This document shows positions 36,803 to 46,473 of a stretch of 54,650 nucleotides of DNA, one piece after another. The position numbers were made by a program, and so were the translations under genes. This stretch comes from Hydrogenophaga sp. Its GTDB lineage: Bacteria > Pseudomonadota > Gammaproteobacteria > Burkholderiales > Burkholderiaceae_C. The stretch lies in NCBI RefSeq assembly GCF_026125825.1, contig NZ_JAHCKK010000020.1:1-54650 (forward strand), in the 5' to 3' direction. The first letter of the stretch is position 1. Each line of letters begins with the position of its first letter. The notes below the pieces were generated by a model. That model saw nothing but the letters and a program-made list of their open reading frames with translations. It was not told where the DNA came from and did not search any database.

Positions 36803-37306
36803 TTGGCCTGCACTTATGACTTGATCACTCCGCCCCTTGCGGTTTGATGCCATTGCGCTGCCACACGCGGCGGATGGTGGTGGCACCCAGGCCCAGGTAG
36901 GACGCCAGCGTGCGCGAGCTCCATTGCGCGGCTTCGGCCGGCTGCTCGTACAGCGTCGTGCTCACGATGTGGGACTCCAGCGCCGACGTCACGCTCGGCG
37001 TGCGCCCCGAACGCGGCGCGTCCTGCATCAGGGCCTCGAGCCCCCCTTCGATGAAGCGCTTGCGCCACACGGCCACCTGCCGGCGGTCGAGCTTGACCTC
37101 TTCGGCAATGTCCTTGTTCTGCCAGCCCCGCGCCGCCAGCAGGACGACGCTGGCGCGCTGCTTCACGCGGGCCTCGACCCGCCGCCCCTGGGCCAGCGTG
37201 CGCAAGGCACGCTCGGTTTTCGCATCCAGCTCGATCGCTTCGGCCACTCGCATTGCTTTACCTCCTGACGCCGTCGGACAGCGCGCCAAAACATAAGTTC
37301 CACCAA
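36803..37306 (-). mobile_element. IS630-type insertion sequence remnant
   Basis: A truncated transposase gene (36825-37253) is flanked by imperfect inverted ends. The left end starts TTGG and holds ACTTATG (36812-36818); the right end, read inward, also starts TTGG and holds ACTTATG (37293-37299). Spacing between the two blocks differs by one base. About 500 bp remain, against roughly 1.1 kb for a full element. The ends are my reading by eye. Confidence 0.5.
36825..37253 (-). pseudogene. IS630-family transposase, N-terminal fragment
   Basis: 142 residues matching the front of IS630-type transposases: a helix-turn-helix region (GRRVEARVKQRASVVLLAARGWQNKDIAEEVKLD, then RRQVAVWRKRFIEGGLEAL), the QDAPRSGRTPSV linker and the second DNA-binding region ending VWQRNGIKP. 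The frame then stops after four unrelated residues, so the DDE catalytic domain (about 200 residues) is missing and transposition is impossible. The start at 37253 is the ATG of MRVAEAIELD, the usual beginning. It could survive as a DNA-binding protein, but decay is the simpler view. Confidence 0.7.
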
Positions 37307-37584
37307 TTAAGGCGCACACCCCTCGCAGGGCGGATGTTCCCACATCGAAGCAAGGTTCAGTCCTACAAGCGCCCCGTGTCTTAACTCAAAGCTCGTTACA
37401 TCTCGCGCTTTTTCGTGCCCTACAAAGAAAGGCGAGCGCAGGCTGCATGCCGGCGCCAAGTCAACGAACACAGGGAGTGCATGTATGCCATGCTTGAACC
37501 ACCACACGCCTGCGCGCGCCTTGCGAGTGCATTGCACGCACCGCCATGGGGCCCCGCCGTCCCACTTCCGTCTCGGGGGCTGAC
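37254..37584. other. Intergenic region before the exopolysaccharide operon
   Basis: 331 bases without a gene. The first 53 bases belong to the IS remnant. The rest is less GC-rich than the genes and should hold the operon promoter, but I found no convincing -35/-10 pair; a TACAAA at 37421 is a weak -10 candidate. No sigma-54 site is seen. Confidence 0.5.
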
Positions 37585-39171
37585 ATGGCCCGCGCGCGCA
37601 CCCATTCCCGGGAAAGGCTGGAAGCCACGCCCTTGCCCGTCGAAGCGGGCCCGGGCGTTGTCGTCCCGCTCTACAACGAACACGACCTGGCCCGCAACCT
37701 GGCCCCGTGGGACGACCTCGCGCGGCGCCAACAGAAGGTCAAGGCCTGGCTGGTCCTCACCGACCTGACCGTGCTGGCGCTGTGCTTCGTCGCCGGCCGC
37801 CTGCCGGCGTGGCTGCGCGACGAGATCAGCCTCTCTCAGGCCATGAACGTGTGGTGGGCCGCCAATGGCCACCTGCGCCTCACGCTGTTCGCCGCCATCG
37901 CCCTGACCATGGTGAGCTGGATGTGGACCGTGCAGGGCCACTACTCGGCCCACCGCCGCAAGCCCTGGTGGGACGAGACCCGCCAGCTGATCCAGGTCAT
38001 CGTGCTCGCGGCCCTGCTCGACGCCATGGTCATCTACCTCGCCAAGTGGCCGCTCTCCCGGCTGTGGACCGGCGCCACCTGGGGCCTGGTGCTGGTCATG
38101 CTGCCGCTCTCGCGCCTGGCCGTGCGCCACTGGCTGCTGCGCGCCGGCCTGCTCACCCAGCCGTATGTGCTCATCGGCCACCCCGACGACGTGGAGAAGG
38201 CCGCCGCCGCCCTGGCCAGCGAGCCGCTGCTGGGCTACAAACCCGTGGCCGTGGTCTGTCCCGACCCCGGCGCGCGGCTGGTCAACCTCGGCGGCGGGCA
38301 GATGGCCGCCCCGACCGCGCTGACCCCGGGCGTGCGCGACTTTCTCGCACAGCCCGGCCCGCACCAGCTGGTGGGCGTGCTCGGCATCCGGGACAACAAC
38401 TGGCTGCGCGAACTCGCCGAAGAACTCATGCTCACGCGCGACGACCTCGTCATGGTGCCCGCGCTCGGCGGCCTGCCGATCTACGGCATGGAGGTCTCGC
38501 ACTTCTTCAGCCACGACGTGCTGCTGCTGCGCGCGCGCAACAACCTCAACCGCCGAGGGCCGCAGGTGCTCAAGCGCGCGCTCGACATCGTCGGCGCCAC
38601 CACCCTGCTGGTGATGCTGGCCCCGCTGTTTGCCTGGGTGGCGTGGCGCATCAAGCGCGACGACGCGGGCCCGGCCTTCTTCGTGCAAAAGCGCGTGGGC
38701 GTGGACGGCCAGCTGTTCGACTTCATCAAGTTCCGCAGCATGGTGATGGACGCCGACGGGGCCCTGGAGCGCTGGAAAACCGACAACGAAAAGCTCTACG
38801 TGCAATACCTGGCGAGCAACTTCAAGCTCGCCAACGACCCGCGCGTCACCAAGATCGGCCGCCTGATCCGCCGCACCAGCATCGACGAACTGCCCCAGCT
38901 GATCAACGTGCTGCGCGGCGACATGAGCCTGGTCGGCCCGCGCCCGCTGCTGGCGCGCGAGCTGGGCGAGTACGGCAAGAGCATCGCCGCCTACGGCAAG
39001 GCCCGCCCCGGCATCACCGGCCTGTGGCAGATCAGCGGGCGCAGCACCAGCACCTTCCAGCACCGCATCAACATGGACCTCTGGTACGTGCGCAACTGGT
39101 CGCTCTGGTACGACCTCGTGATCATGCTGCGCACCGTGCGCGTGGTCCTCAAACAAGAAGGAGCCTGCTGA
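37585..39171 (+). CDS. wbaP: WbaP-type undecaprenyl-phosphate sugar-1-phosphate transferase
   Basis: 528 residues; starts polysaccharide repeat-unit synthesis by moving hexose-1-phosphate (probably Gal-1-P or Glc-1-P) onto undecaprenyl phosphate. Four N-terminal membrane helices (about 45-190), a CoA-binding-type central domain ([19 protein letters not shown]), then the bacterial sugar transferase domain (about 325-528): [38 protein letters not shown], the [21 protein letters not shown] active-site region and [12 protein letters not shown]. The ATG at 37585 follows a GGGGG site. First gene of the operon; its stop shares a base with the fcl start (TGATG). Confidence 0.9.
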   Translation: MARARTHSRERLEATPLPVEAGPGVVVPLYNEHDLARNLAPWDDLARRQQKVKAWLVLTDLTVLALCFVAGRLPAWLRDEISLSQAMNVWWAANGHLRLTLFAAIALTMVSWMWTVQGHYSAHRRKPWWDETRQLIQVIVLAALLDAMVIYLAKWPLSRLWTGATWGLVLVMLPLSRLAVRHWLLRAGLLTQPYVLIGHPDDVEKAAAALASEPLLGYKPVAVVCPDPGARLVNLGGGQMAAPTALTPGVRDFLAQPGPHQLVGVLGIRDNNWLRELAEELMLTRDDLVMVPALGGLPIYGMEVSHFFSHDVLLLRARNNLNRRGPQVLKRALDIVGATTLLVMLAPLFAWVAWRIKRDDAGPAFFVQKRVGVDGQLFDFIKFRSMVMDADGALERWKTDNEKLYVQYLASNFKLANDPRVTKIGRLIRRTSIDELPQLINVLRGDMSLVGPRPLLARELGEYGKSIAAYGKARPGITGLWQISGRSTSTFQHRINMDLWYVRNWSLWYDLVIMLRTVRVVLKQEGAC

Positions 39172-40151
39172 TGAACACCTCTGAAACCATCTACGTCGCC
39201 GGCCACCGCGGCATGGTCGGCTCGGCCATCGTGCGCCAGCTGCGCGCGGCCGGCCACCCCGCCAGCCACATCGTCACCCGGACCCACGCCGAGCTCAACC
39301 TGACCGACCAGGCCGCCGTGCGCGCCTTCTTCGCGCGCACCCGCCCGCAACAGGTCTACCTCGCCGCGGCCAAGGTGGGCGGCATCCACGCCAACAGCGT
39401 GTTCCCCGCCGACTTCATCTACCAGAACCTCATGATCGCGGCCAACGTGATCGAGGCCGCCTTCTGCAACGGCGTGCGCAAGCTGCTCTTCCTGGGCTCC
39501 AGCTGCATCTACCCGCGGCTCACGCCGCAGCCGATGAGCGAGCACGCCCTGCTCACCGCGCCGCTGGAGGCCACCAACGAGCCCTACGCCGTGGCCAAGA
39601 TCGCCGGCATCAAGCTGTGCGAAAGCTACAACCGCCAGTTCGGCGCCAGCCACGGTGTGGACTACCGCAGCGTCATGCCCACCAACCTCTATGGCCCGGG
39701 CGACAACTACCACCCCGAGAACAGCCACGTCATCCCCGCGCTGATCCGCCGCTTTCACCAGGCCCGGATGACGGGGTCGCCCGAGGTCGCCATCTGGGGC
39801 AGCGGCAAGCCGATGCGCGAGTTCCTGTATGTCGACGACATGGCCGCCGCCTGCGTGCACGTGATGAACCTGCCCAAGGCCAGCTACGAGCAGCACACCC
39901 AGCCCATGCTCAGCCACATCAACGTGGGCTCCGGCTCCGACCTGACCATCGCCGAACTCGCCCACCGCGTGGCGAGCATCACCGGCTTCGAGGGCGGTAT
40001 CCGCTTCGACGCCACCAAGCCCGACGGCACGCCCCGAAAGCTCATGGACAGCAGCCGCCTGCGCAGCCTGGGCTGGCAGGCCAAGGTCGATCTTCCCGCC
40101 GGCCTGGCCCTGACCTACCAGGACTTCCTGCAGCACGCCGCCGCCCAATGA
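39171..40151 (+). CDS. fcl: GDP-L-fucose synthase
   Basis: A 326-residue epimerase/reductase converting GDP-4-keto-6-deoxy-D-mannose to GDP-L-fucose with NADPH. NAD(P) motif [31 protein letters not shown], the catalytic SSCIYP with [10 protein letters not shown] (Tyr and Lys), and [18 protein letters not shown] are diagnostic. The length is normal. It precedes gmd, the reverse of the usual order, although the pathway runs gmd then fcl. No GDP-mannose supply gene (manB/manC) is in this window. Confidence 0.96.
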   Translation: MNTSETIYVAGHRGMVGSAIVRQLRAAGHPASHIVTRTHAELNLTDQAAVRAFFARTRPQQVYLAAAKVGGIHANSVFPADFIYQNLMIAANVIEAAFCNGVRKLLFLGSSCIYPRLTPQPMSEHALLTAPLEATNEPYAVAKIAGIKLCESYNRQFGASHGVDYRSVMPTNLYGPGDNYHPENSHVIPALIRRFHQARMTGSPEVAIWGSGKPMREFLYVDDMAAACVHVMNLPKASYEQHTQPMLSHINVGSGSDLTIAELAHRVASITGFEGGIRFDATKPDGTPRKLMDSSRLRSLGWQAKVDLPAGLALTYQDFLQHAAAQ

Positions 40152-40171
40152 CTTTTGCGAGACCCCACACC

Positions 40172-41323
40172 ATGACCAAGAACCCGCCCATCCCCCAGGC
40201 CAAGCCCAAGGTCGCCCTCATCACCGGCGTCACCGGGCAGGACGGCTCCTACCTGGCCGAACTGCTGCTCGACAAGGGCTACATCGTGCACGGCATCAAG
40301 CGCCGCAGCAGCCAGTTCAACACGCAGCGCGTGGACCACATCTACCAGGACCCGCACATCGACGACGCGCGCTTTCACCTGCACTACGGCGACCTCAGCG
40401 ACACCAGCAACCTGATCCGCATCGTGCAGGAGACCCAGCCCGACGAGATCTACAACCTCGGCGCGCAAAGCCATGTGGCGGTGAGCTTCGAGAGCCCGGA
40501 GTACACGTCCGACGTGGACGGCCTGGGCACCCTGCGCCTGCTCGAGGCGATCCGCATCCTCGGCCTGGAGAAGAAGACCCGCTTCTACCAGGCCAGCACC
40601 TCCGAGCTCTATGGCCTGGTGCAGGAAATCCCGCAGAAGGAAAGCACGCCCTTCTACCCCCGCAGTCCCTACGCCGTGGCCAAGCTCTACGCATACTGGA
40701 TCGTGGTGAACTACCGCGAGGCCTACGGCATGTATGCCTGCAACGGCATCCTGTTCAACCACGAGTCCCCGCGCCGCGGCGAGACCTTCGTCACCCGCAA
40801 GATCACGCGCGGCCTGGCCAACATCGCCCAGGGACTGGAGCAGTGCCTCTACATGGGCAACCTCGATTCGCTGCGCGACTGGGGCCATGCCAAGGACTAC
40901 GTGCGCATGCAATGGATGATGCTTCAGCAGCAGCAGGCCGAAGACTTCGTCATCGCCACCGGCGTGCAGTACAGCGTGCGCCAGTTCATCGAGATGAGCG
41001 CGCGCGAACTGGGCATCACCCTGCGCTTCGAAGGCCGGGGTGTGAATGAACAGGCCGTCGTGCAGGCCGTCGAAGGCGACAAGGCGCCCGCGCTGCGGCC
41101 GGGCCAGGTGATCGTGAAGGTGGACCCGCGCTATTTCCGGCCCACCGAAGTGGAGACGCTGCTCGGCGACCCGGCCAAGGCCCGGAACACGCTGGGCTGG
41201 GTGCCCCAGATCGCACTGCAGGACATGGTGACGGAGATGGTCGTGTGCGACCTGGCCGACGCCCGCCGCCACGCTTTGCTCAAGCACCACGGCTACGCCG
41301 TGTCGGTCACCAGCGAACACTGA
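40172..41323 (+). CDS. gmd: GDP-mannose 4,6-dehydratase
   Basis: A 383-residue enzyme making GDP-4-keto-6-deoxy-D-mannose, the first step to GDP-L-fucose. Rossmann motif [17 protein letters not shown], the [20 protein letters not shown] stretch, [13 protein letters not shown], active-site STSELYG and [11 protein letters not shown], and [17 protein letters not shown] are all present. The ATG at 40172 begins family sequence; an ATG at 40148 overlapping the fcl stop would add eight residues and could be the translationally coupled start. Confidence 0.96.
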   Translation: MTKNPPIPQAKPKVALITGVTGQDGSYLAELLLDKGYIVHGIKRRSSQFNTQRVDHIYQDPHIDDARFHLHYGDLSDTSNLIRIVQETQPDEIYNLGAQSHVAVSFESPEYTSDVDGLGTLRLLEAIRILGLEKKTRFYQASTSELYGLVQEIPQKESTPFYPRSPYAVAKLYAYWIVVNYREAYGMYACNGILFNHESPRRGETFVTRKITRGLANIAQGLEQCLYMGNLDSLRDWGHAKDYVRMQWMMLQQQQAEDFVIATGVQYSVRQFIEMSARELGITLRFEGRGVNEQAVVQAVEGDKAPALRPGQVIVKVDPRYFRPTEVETLLGDPAKARNTLGWVPQIALQDMVTEMVVCDLADARRHALLKHHGYAVSVTSEH

Positions 41324-41343
41324 CCCCACCGGCGCCGATACCC

Positions 41344-42687
41344 ATGTCCACCCCGCTGCGCACCTCCCCCACCGGCCATGCCTCCATCGCCCGCCGCATG
41401 GCGTCGGGCGCGGGCGCGTACGGTTACGCGCAGGTGGTGAGCATCGGCACGCAACTGGTGGCCCTGCCGGTCTTCCTGCACCACTGGGACATGGCCACCT
41501 ATGGCTACTGGCTGGCACTGACGGCCTTGCCCTTCTACCTGTCGATGGCCGACGCGGGCATCTCCACCGCGTCGTGCAACCGGATGATCGGGCTCATCGC
41601 GCAGGGCCGCCCGGCGCGCGCGGCCGAGGTGTTCGAGAGCGCCGTGGCCTTCCTGCTGACGGTGTCGCTGCTGGCCCTGATCGTGGTCGGCGGCGCGCTG
41701 TGGCTGCTGCCCGACGCCACCTTGCAGGCGCCGCACTGGAAGGCCGTGCTCATGCTGCTCTCCATCAGCGTGGTGCTCGGCCTGTTCTGCAGCCTGGCCG
41801 AGGTGGTCTACAAGGCCACCGGTGGTTACGCCGCCGGCACCTACCTCGTCACCACCGGGCGCCTGGTCGAATGGGCCGGTGGCCTGGCCGGCCTGGTGCT
41901 CACGCAGACCTTCATCGGCGTGGCCAGCGCCGCCTTGCTGGCCCGGCTGGGCTACACGGTGCTGAGCATCGCGCTGAGCCAGCGGCGCACCGACTTCCTG
42001 CGCTGGGGCGTGGCGCGAGCCAGCTGGGCCGACGTGCGCCAGACCGCCGCACCGGGCGCGCTGTTCTTCTCGATTTCCATGACCAACGCACTGAGCCTGC
42101 AAGGCTTCACCCTGCTGGTGGCGGCCACGCTCGGCCCCGCCGCCACCGCCGTGTTCAACACCTACCGCACCATCGCCCGGGTCGTGGTGCAGGTGACCAA
42201 CGCGCTGAGCAACCCGCTCTGGCCCGAACTCACGGCCCTCAAAGGCCGGCAGGACGACCACGCCTTCTGGAAGCTCTACCGCCGCGCCAAGCACCTGGGC
42301 CTGCTCATCGCCGCGGCGGGCGCGCTGCTCGTGTACCTGGCCTCGCCCTGGCTGCTCGAGGTCTGGACGCACGGCCAGATTCCCTTCACCGCCATCACCA
42401 TGGCGCTGTTCCTGCTCTATGCGGCCGTGTGCTCGGCCACCCAGGTGCCGCGCGTGGTGCTCATGTCCATCAACCGCCATGGTGGCCTGGCCGCGCAAAG
42501 CCTGATCGCCGCCGTGGCCTCGCTGGTGGTGGCCTGGCTGGTCTGGCGCAGCGCGGGCATGACGGGCGTGGTCGCCGCCATGGTGCTGGGCGAGGCCCTG
42601 GTCTGGCTCACCGCCACGCGCGCGGTGCGCCGGCTGCACCGGCAGCACCGGCTCGAAGGCGCGCAGGCCACGGGAGCCACCGCATGA
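41344..42687 (+). CDS. Wzx-type polysaccharide flippase
   Basis: 447 residues, almost wholly hydrophobic with about 12-14 membrane helices, in the MATE/MOP flippase style. It begins with a short cytoplasmic stretch (ARRMASGAGAYGYAQVVSIGTQL), and the helix FLHHWDMATYGYWLALTALPFYLSMAD is typical of repeat-unit flippases. Role: moves the lipid-linked repeat unit across the inner membrane. The stop overlaps the next start (ATGA). Confidence 0.85.
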   Translation: MSTPLRTSPTGHASIARRMASGAGAYGYAQVVSIGTQLVALPVFLHHWDMATYGYWLALTALPFYLSMADAGISTASCNRMIGLIAQGRPARAAEVFESAVAFLLTVSLLALIVVGGALWLLPDATLQAPHWKAVLMLLSISVVLGLFCSLAEVVYKATGGYAAGTYLVTTGRLVEWAGGLAGLVLTQTFIGVASAALLARLGYTVLSIALSQRRTDFLRWGVARASWADVRQTAAPGALFFSISMTNALSLQGFTLLVAATLGPAATAVFNTYRTIARVVVQVTNALSNPLWPELTALKGRQDDHAFWKLYRRAKHLGLLIAAAGALLVYLASPWLLEVWTHGQIPFTAITMALFLLYAAVCSATQVPRVVLMSINRHGGLAAQSLIAAVASLVVAWLVWRSAGMTGVVAAMVLGEALVWLTATRAVRRLHRQHRLEGAQATGATA

Positions 42688-44279
42688 TCATCGACCTGCA
42701 GAACACCCCGGCACCGGAGACCGCGCAGGACGTCGTCATCGTCGGCGGGGGCACGGTCGCTTTGTTGCTGGCCGTGCTGCTGGAGCGCCAGGGCCAGCGC
42801 GTGATGGTGCTGGAGAGCGGCGGTGGTGGCTTCGAAACCCCGGCCCAGGCGCTCAACGACGCCACCGTGGTCGGCCGCGCGCACAGCGGCATTGCGCTGG
42901 CGCGGGGGCGCGCGCTGGGGGGCACCTCCAACCTCTGGGGCGGCCAGCTCACCGGCTTCGTGCCGTCGGACTTCGAGGCCCGTGCGGGCGTGTCGGACGC
43001 GCCCTGGCCCATCACCTATGAAGAGCTGTTGCCCTGGTACGAGGCCGTGGCCCGGGAACTGCGCCTGGCCGACGCGCTCGACGAAGGCTCGCCCCAGGCG
43101 CGCAAGCTCTTCGGCGACGCGTACCCGGACATCCCCGGCTTCACGCTGTTTCTCACGCGCTGGCTCAAGGAGCCGGCCATGGCGCGCCACTTCCGCGAGC
43201 GCCTGCAGCACGCGCCGAAGCTGACCGTGCTGCTGCACGCCCACGTCACGGGCCTGGACCTCTCGCCCGATGGCGAGCGCGTGAGCACCGTGCGCGTGGC
43301 GCGGCCCGATGGCAGCCTCACCGCCATCGCCGGCCAGCGCGTCGTGCTGGCCAACGGCACGATCGAGATCGCCCGCCTGCTGCTGGCCTGCGCGGCCGAA
43401 CAACCCCAGGCCCCCTGGATCGGCAACCCCTGGGTGGGCGCGGGCTTCCAGGACCATCTGGAGATGCGCGGCGGCCGGGTGCACCTGCTGGACAAGCCCC
43501 GCTTCCTGCGCACCTTCCAGAACATCGTGCTCGGCGGCCACAAATACCAGCCCAAGCTGCGGCTGGCCAGCGCCGGCGCGGGCGCCCTCGCCGCCGACCC
43601 GGCGCTGCAGGTCACCGGCTACTTCGCGTTCGAGTCCAGCATGGGCGAGCACCTGCAGCACCTCAAGGTGATGGCCCGCTCGCTCAGGCGCGGCGCGCTG
43701 CCGCGCCAGGGCCTGGGCGAACTGCTGCGCCACCTGCGCGGCATGGGCAGCGCCTGGCTGCCGATGATCGTGCAGTACCTGCGGCACCACCGCATCCACA
43801 ACCCGGCCGACCGAGGGGTCTGGCTCGTCATGCACGCCGAGCAGCTGCCGCGCCCGGACAGCCGCATCACGCTCGACGCGCAACGCAAGGACCGCTTCGG
43901 CATGCCGCTGGCCGCGCTGGACTGGCGCATCGGCGGACTGCCCGAGCTGCGCGCCATGGCCGGGTTCATGCGCCGCATCGGCGACAGCCTGCAGGCCGCC
44001 GGGCTGGCGCGGGTGGAGATCGATGCGCTGCTCGCCAATGAAGACGCGCGCGCGCTGGACCACGCCACCGACACCTACCACCAGTGCGGCGGTGCCCGCA
44101 TGGGCCACCACCCGCGCGACGGCGTGGTCGACAGCGGGCTGCGCGTGTTCGGCACCGACAACCTCTACGTGGCCGGAGCCGCGGTGTTCCGCACCTCCAG
44201 CTACGCCAACCCCACCTTCACCGCCATGGCGCTGACGGCCCGGCTGGCCGAGCGGCTGCGCCCGGAGGCCACCGCATGA
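42684..44279 (+). CDS. GMC-family FAD-dependent oxidoreductase
   Basis: 531 residues. N-terminal FAD-binding fold: DVVIVGGGTVALLLAVLLE with LESGGGG at the end of strand 2. GRALGGTSNLWGGQLTG is the second GMC block. The C-terminal domain has YHQCGGARMGHHPRDGVVD with the catalytic-type His, then LYVAGAAVFRTSSYANPTFTAMALTARLAERL. There is no signal peptide, so it acts in the cytoplasm. The substrate is unknown; a sugar or sugar nucleotide hydroxyl is likely from context. It is coupled (ATGA) to the flippase before it and the aldo/keto reductase after it. Confidence 0.85.
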   Translation: MIIDLQNTPAPETAQDVVIVGGGTVALLLAVLLERQGQRVMVLESGGGGFETPAQALNDATVVGRAHSGIALARGRALGGTSNLWGGQLTGFVPSDFEARAGVSDAPWPITYEELLPWYEAVARELRLADALDEGSPQARKLFGDAYPDIPGFTLFLTRWLKEPAMARHFRERLQHAPKLTVLLHAHVTGLDLSPDGERVSTVRVARPDGSLTAIAGQRVVLANGTIEIARLLLACAAEQPQAPWIGNPWVGAGFQDHLEMRGGRVHLLDKPRFLRTFQNIVLGGHKYQPKLRLASAGAGALAADPALQVTGYFAFESSMGEHLQHLKVMARSLRRGALPRQGLGELLRHLRGMGSAWLPMIVQYLRHHRIHNPADRGVWLVMHAEQLPRPDSRITLDAQRKDRFGMPLAALDWRIGGLPELRAMAGFMRRIGDSLQAAGLARVEIDALLANEDARALDHATDTYHQCGGARMGHHPRDGVVDSGLRVFGTDNLYVAGAAVFRTSSYANPTFTAMALTARLAERLRPEATA

Positions 44280-45211
44280 ACATGACCGCCAACGACCTGA
44301 TGACCCACCGACTGGGCTTCGGTTGCGGCCGCCTCAACGGCGGCGCCGACAAAGCCACCTCCCTGCGCCTGATCCACGCCGCGCTGGACCAGGGCATCCG
44401 CTACTTCGACACCGCGCCGCCGTACGGGCTTGGCGCGTCCGAATCCGTGCTGGGCGAGGCCCTGGAGGGCCGGCAGGAAAACGTGATCGTGGCGACCAAG
44501 GCCGGGCTGGCGCGCCCGGCCTCGCCCGGCCTGCTGCAGAAGGCGCGCGCCGTGGTCAAGCCCATGGCCCGATGGGTGCCCGGGCTGCGCCAGGCCGTGC
44601 TCAGGGGCATGGCCCTGCGCGCGCCGGCCGGCAACTTCGACGCCGGCTTCATCGCCCGGTCCTTCGAGACCAGCCTGCGGCAGTTGCGGCGCGAGCGCGT
44701 GGACTGCCTGCTGCTGCACGAGGCTCAGGCCGATGACACGCTGGCCCCCTTGCAGGAGCTGCTCGATCGCTGCATCGAGCAAGGCCGGCTGGGCGCCTAC
44801 GGCAGCTCCACCGGCGAGCCGATGAACCAGCTCGTGCGCTTCGGTGCCGTGTCGCAGTACCGCAGCCCGGCACCGGGCGCGGAATGGACGCCGGTCGCGC
44901 CCGCCGACGTGCTGCACGGCGCGCTGCGCTTCGTCGCGCCGTCCATCGGGCCCGCGATGGAGCGCGACCCCCAGCTCAAGGCCCGGCTGGCCAGCCTGCT
45001 GCCCGCAGGCACCGACCCGGCCAGCGCCACCGGATCGCTCGCCCTGGCCTACGCGCTGGCGCGCTTCGAGAGCCGGCTGCTGATCTCCACCCGCGAGCCG
45101 CAGCGCCTGATCCGCACCCTCGACGAGCTGCGCCACATCACCGCGTCGGCCCAGTGGCTGCCCGCCATGTCGGCCTTGCATGGCGCGTTCAAGCGCGCCC
45201 CCGCGCCATGA
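44276..45211 (+). CDS. Aldo/keto reductase
   Basis: A 311-residue NAD(P)H-dependent reductase barrel. The catalytic tetrad is visible: Asp and Tyr in YFDTAPPYGLGASE, Lys in VATKAG and His in LLLHEA. The C-terminal cofactor segment is the LISTREPQRL region. Substrate unknown. It sits directly after the GMC oxidoreductase with overlapping stop and start codons, so an oxidation followed by a reduction on the same sugar is possible (inference). Confidence 0.88.
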   Translation: MNMTANDLMTHRLGFGCGRLNGGADKATSLRLIHAALDQGIRYFDTAPPYGLGASESVLGEALEGRQENVIVATKAGLARPASPGLLQKARAVVKPMARWVPGLRQAVLRGMALRAPAGNFDAGFIARSFETSLRQLRRERVDCLLLHEAQADDTLAPLQELLDRCIEQGRLGAYGSSTGEPMNQLVRFGAVSQYRSPAPGAEWTPVAPADVLHGALRFVAPSIGPAMERDPQLKARLASLLPAGTDPASATGSLALAYALARFESRLLISTREPQRLIRTLDELRHITASAQWLPAMSALHGAFKRAPAP

Positions 45212-46473
45212 ACCCGCTGCTGCGCCTGCTCTCGCTGTGGCTGCTCGGCCTGGCCGTCTACCTGGGCGGCTGGTACGTGGAAGGCCCGGCGTTCCAGGCG
45301 GTGCAGATGGGCTCGGTGGCGCTGTTCATCGGTGCCGGCGGGCTGGCCCTGCTGGCGGGCGACACGCGCCGCATCGAGCTCAGCACCCCCGAGTACATCG
45401 TGGGCGGCGCCTTCGTGTTCGCCATGCTGGTGGCCTTCGCGCGCGAGAACGCCCTGTCCGTGGCCTACGGCGCCATGTTCCTCATGGTGCTGGTGGCGGC
45501 CTCGGTGCTGGCGCGCCAACCCTGGGTGAACGACATCGAGCGGATGTTCCGGCGCACCTACATCGCCCTCATCGCCTCGGTGCTGCTGGTGCAGCCGGCC
45601 GACTACCTCACCTCGGTGGTGGGCACGGTCGAGCGCAGCGTGGGGCTGGTGCGATTCACGCCGCTGGGCATGCACCCCAACCTCGCCGGCCTGGTGTACG
45701 GCGGGGGCAGCCTGCTGTTTTTCCAGCACTTCCTGGGCAGCCAGCGCCCCCACCAGAAGCTGTTCGCGCTGGTGATGTCCGGCCTGTGCCTGAGCATGGT
45801 GCTGGCCGCCTCCGCGCGCGCCAGCCTGCTCGCCCTGGGGGTCACCGGTGCCGTCGCCGTGACGCTCATCGCCTGGCGCGGTTCGCGCCGCGCGCGCACC
45901 GCCCTGGGCCTGGCGGCCATCGGCGCGCTGGCCATCGGCCTGGCCAAGGCCGGCTCCATCGCCGCTTACCTGAGCACCATCCTCGACCTGGACTCGCCCA
46001 CGCGCGGCACGGCCTCGGGCGCGACGGGTCGCGAAGACCTGTGGCGCGAAGGCATCGAACTCGTGTTCTCCGACCCCGTGCTGTTCTTCACCGGCCGCGG
46101 CGTGCGCGCCGCCGGCCCGGAGGTGATCGGCTTTCCGGTGGAGAGCTCCTACATCAACCTGGCGCTCGAGCATGGCGTGGTGCTGGGCCTGCTGATCGCC
46201 CTGGCCTTCCTGTTCACCGCCTGGCGCGCCCTGCGCCGCGGCTTCGAGGCGGGCACGATGAACCCGCTGCTCTTCCTCAGCGGCCTGATGCTGCTGTTCG
46301 CGCTGGTCCAGTCGGTCTTCAACCGCTACCTGATCGCGGTCGGCAACCCGTTCTCGCTGCTCATCCTGCTGTTGCTGCTGCGCCTGAACCTGGGCCCGCC
46401 CCGGCTGCGCGCCGCCAGCGTTCCTCCCACGCCCGGCCGCGGCCTGGGCCATCCCGCGGGATCCCCTCCATGA
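45208..46473 (+). CDS. Wzy/O-antigen-ligase-family membrane protein
   Basis: 421 residues with about 10-11 membrane helices and a larger periplasmic loop near residues 255-315 containing SPTRGTASGATGREDLWREGIELV and GFPVESSYINLALEHGVVLG, the pattern of the O-antigen ligase/polymerase (Wzy_C) family. It is the only such protein in the operon, so polymerase (Wzy) is more likely than ligase. The last 35 residues are a Pro/Arg-rich cytoplasmic tail. It overlaps neighbours at both ends (ATGA). Confidence 0.82.
   Translation: MNPLLRLLSLWLLGLAVYLGGWYVEGPAFQAVQMGSVALFIGAGGLALLAGDTRRIELSTPEYIVGGAFVFAMLVAFARENALSVAYGAMFLMVLVAASVLARQPWVNDIERMFRRTYIALIASVLLVQPADYLTSVVGTVERSVGLVRFTPLGMHPNLAGLVYGGGSLLFFQHFLGSQRPHQKLFALVMSGLCLSMVLAASARASLLALGVTGAVAVTLIAWRGSRRARTALGLAAIGALAIGLAKAGSIAAYLSTILDLDSPTRGTASGATGREDLWREGIELVFSDPVLFFTGRGVRAAGPEVIGFPVESSYINLALEHGVVLGLLIALAFLFTAWRALRRGFEAGTMNPLLFLSGLMLLFALVQSVFNRYLIAVGNPFSLLILLLLLRLNLGPPRLRAASVPPTPGRGLGHPAGSPP

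Noticed and set aside
37254-37584. A sigma-54 promoter or JUMPstart-like element before the polysaccharide operon
   Set aside because: I found no GG-N10-GC type site with the right flanks and no JUMPstart-like sequence.
37420-39156. 578-residue open frame on the minus strand
   Set aside because: It is antisense to wbaP, which has the full sugar transferase domain.
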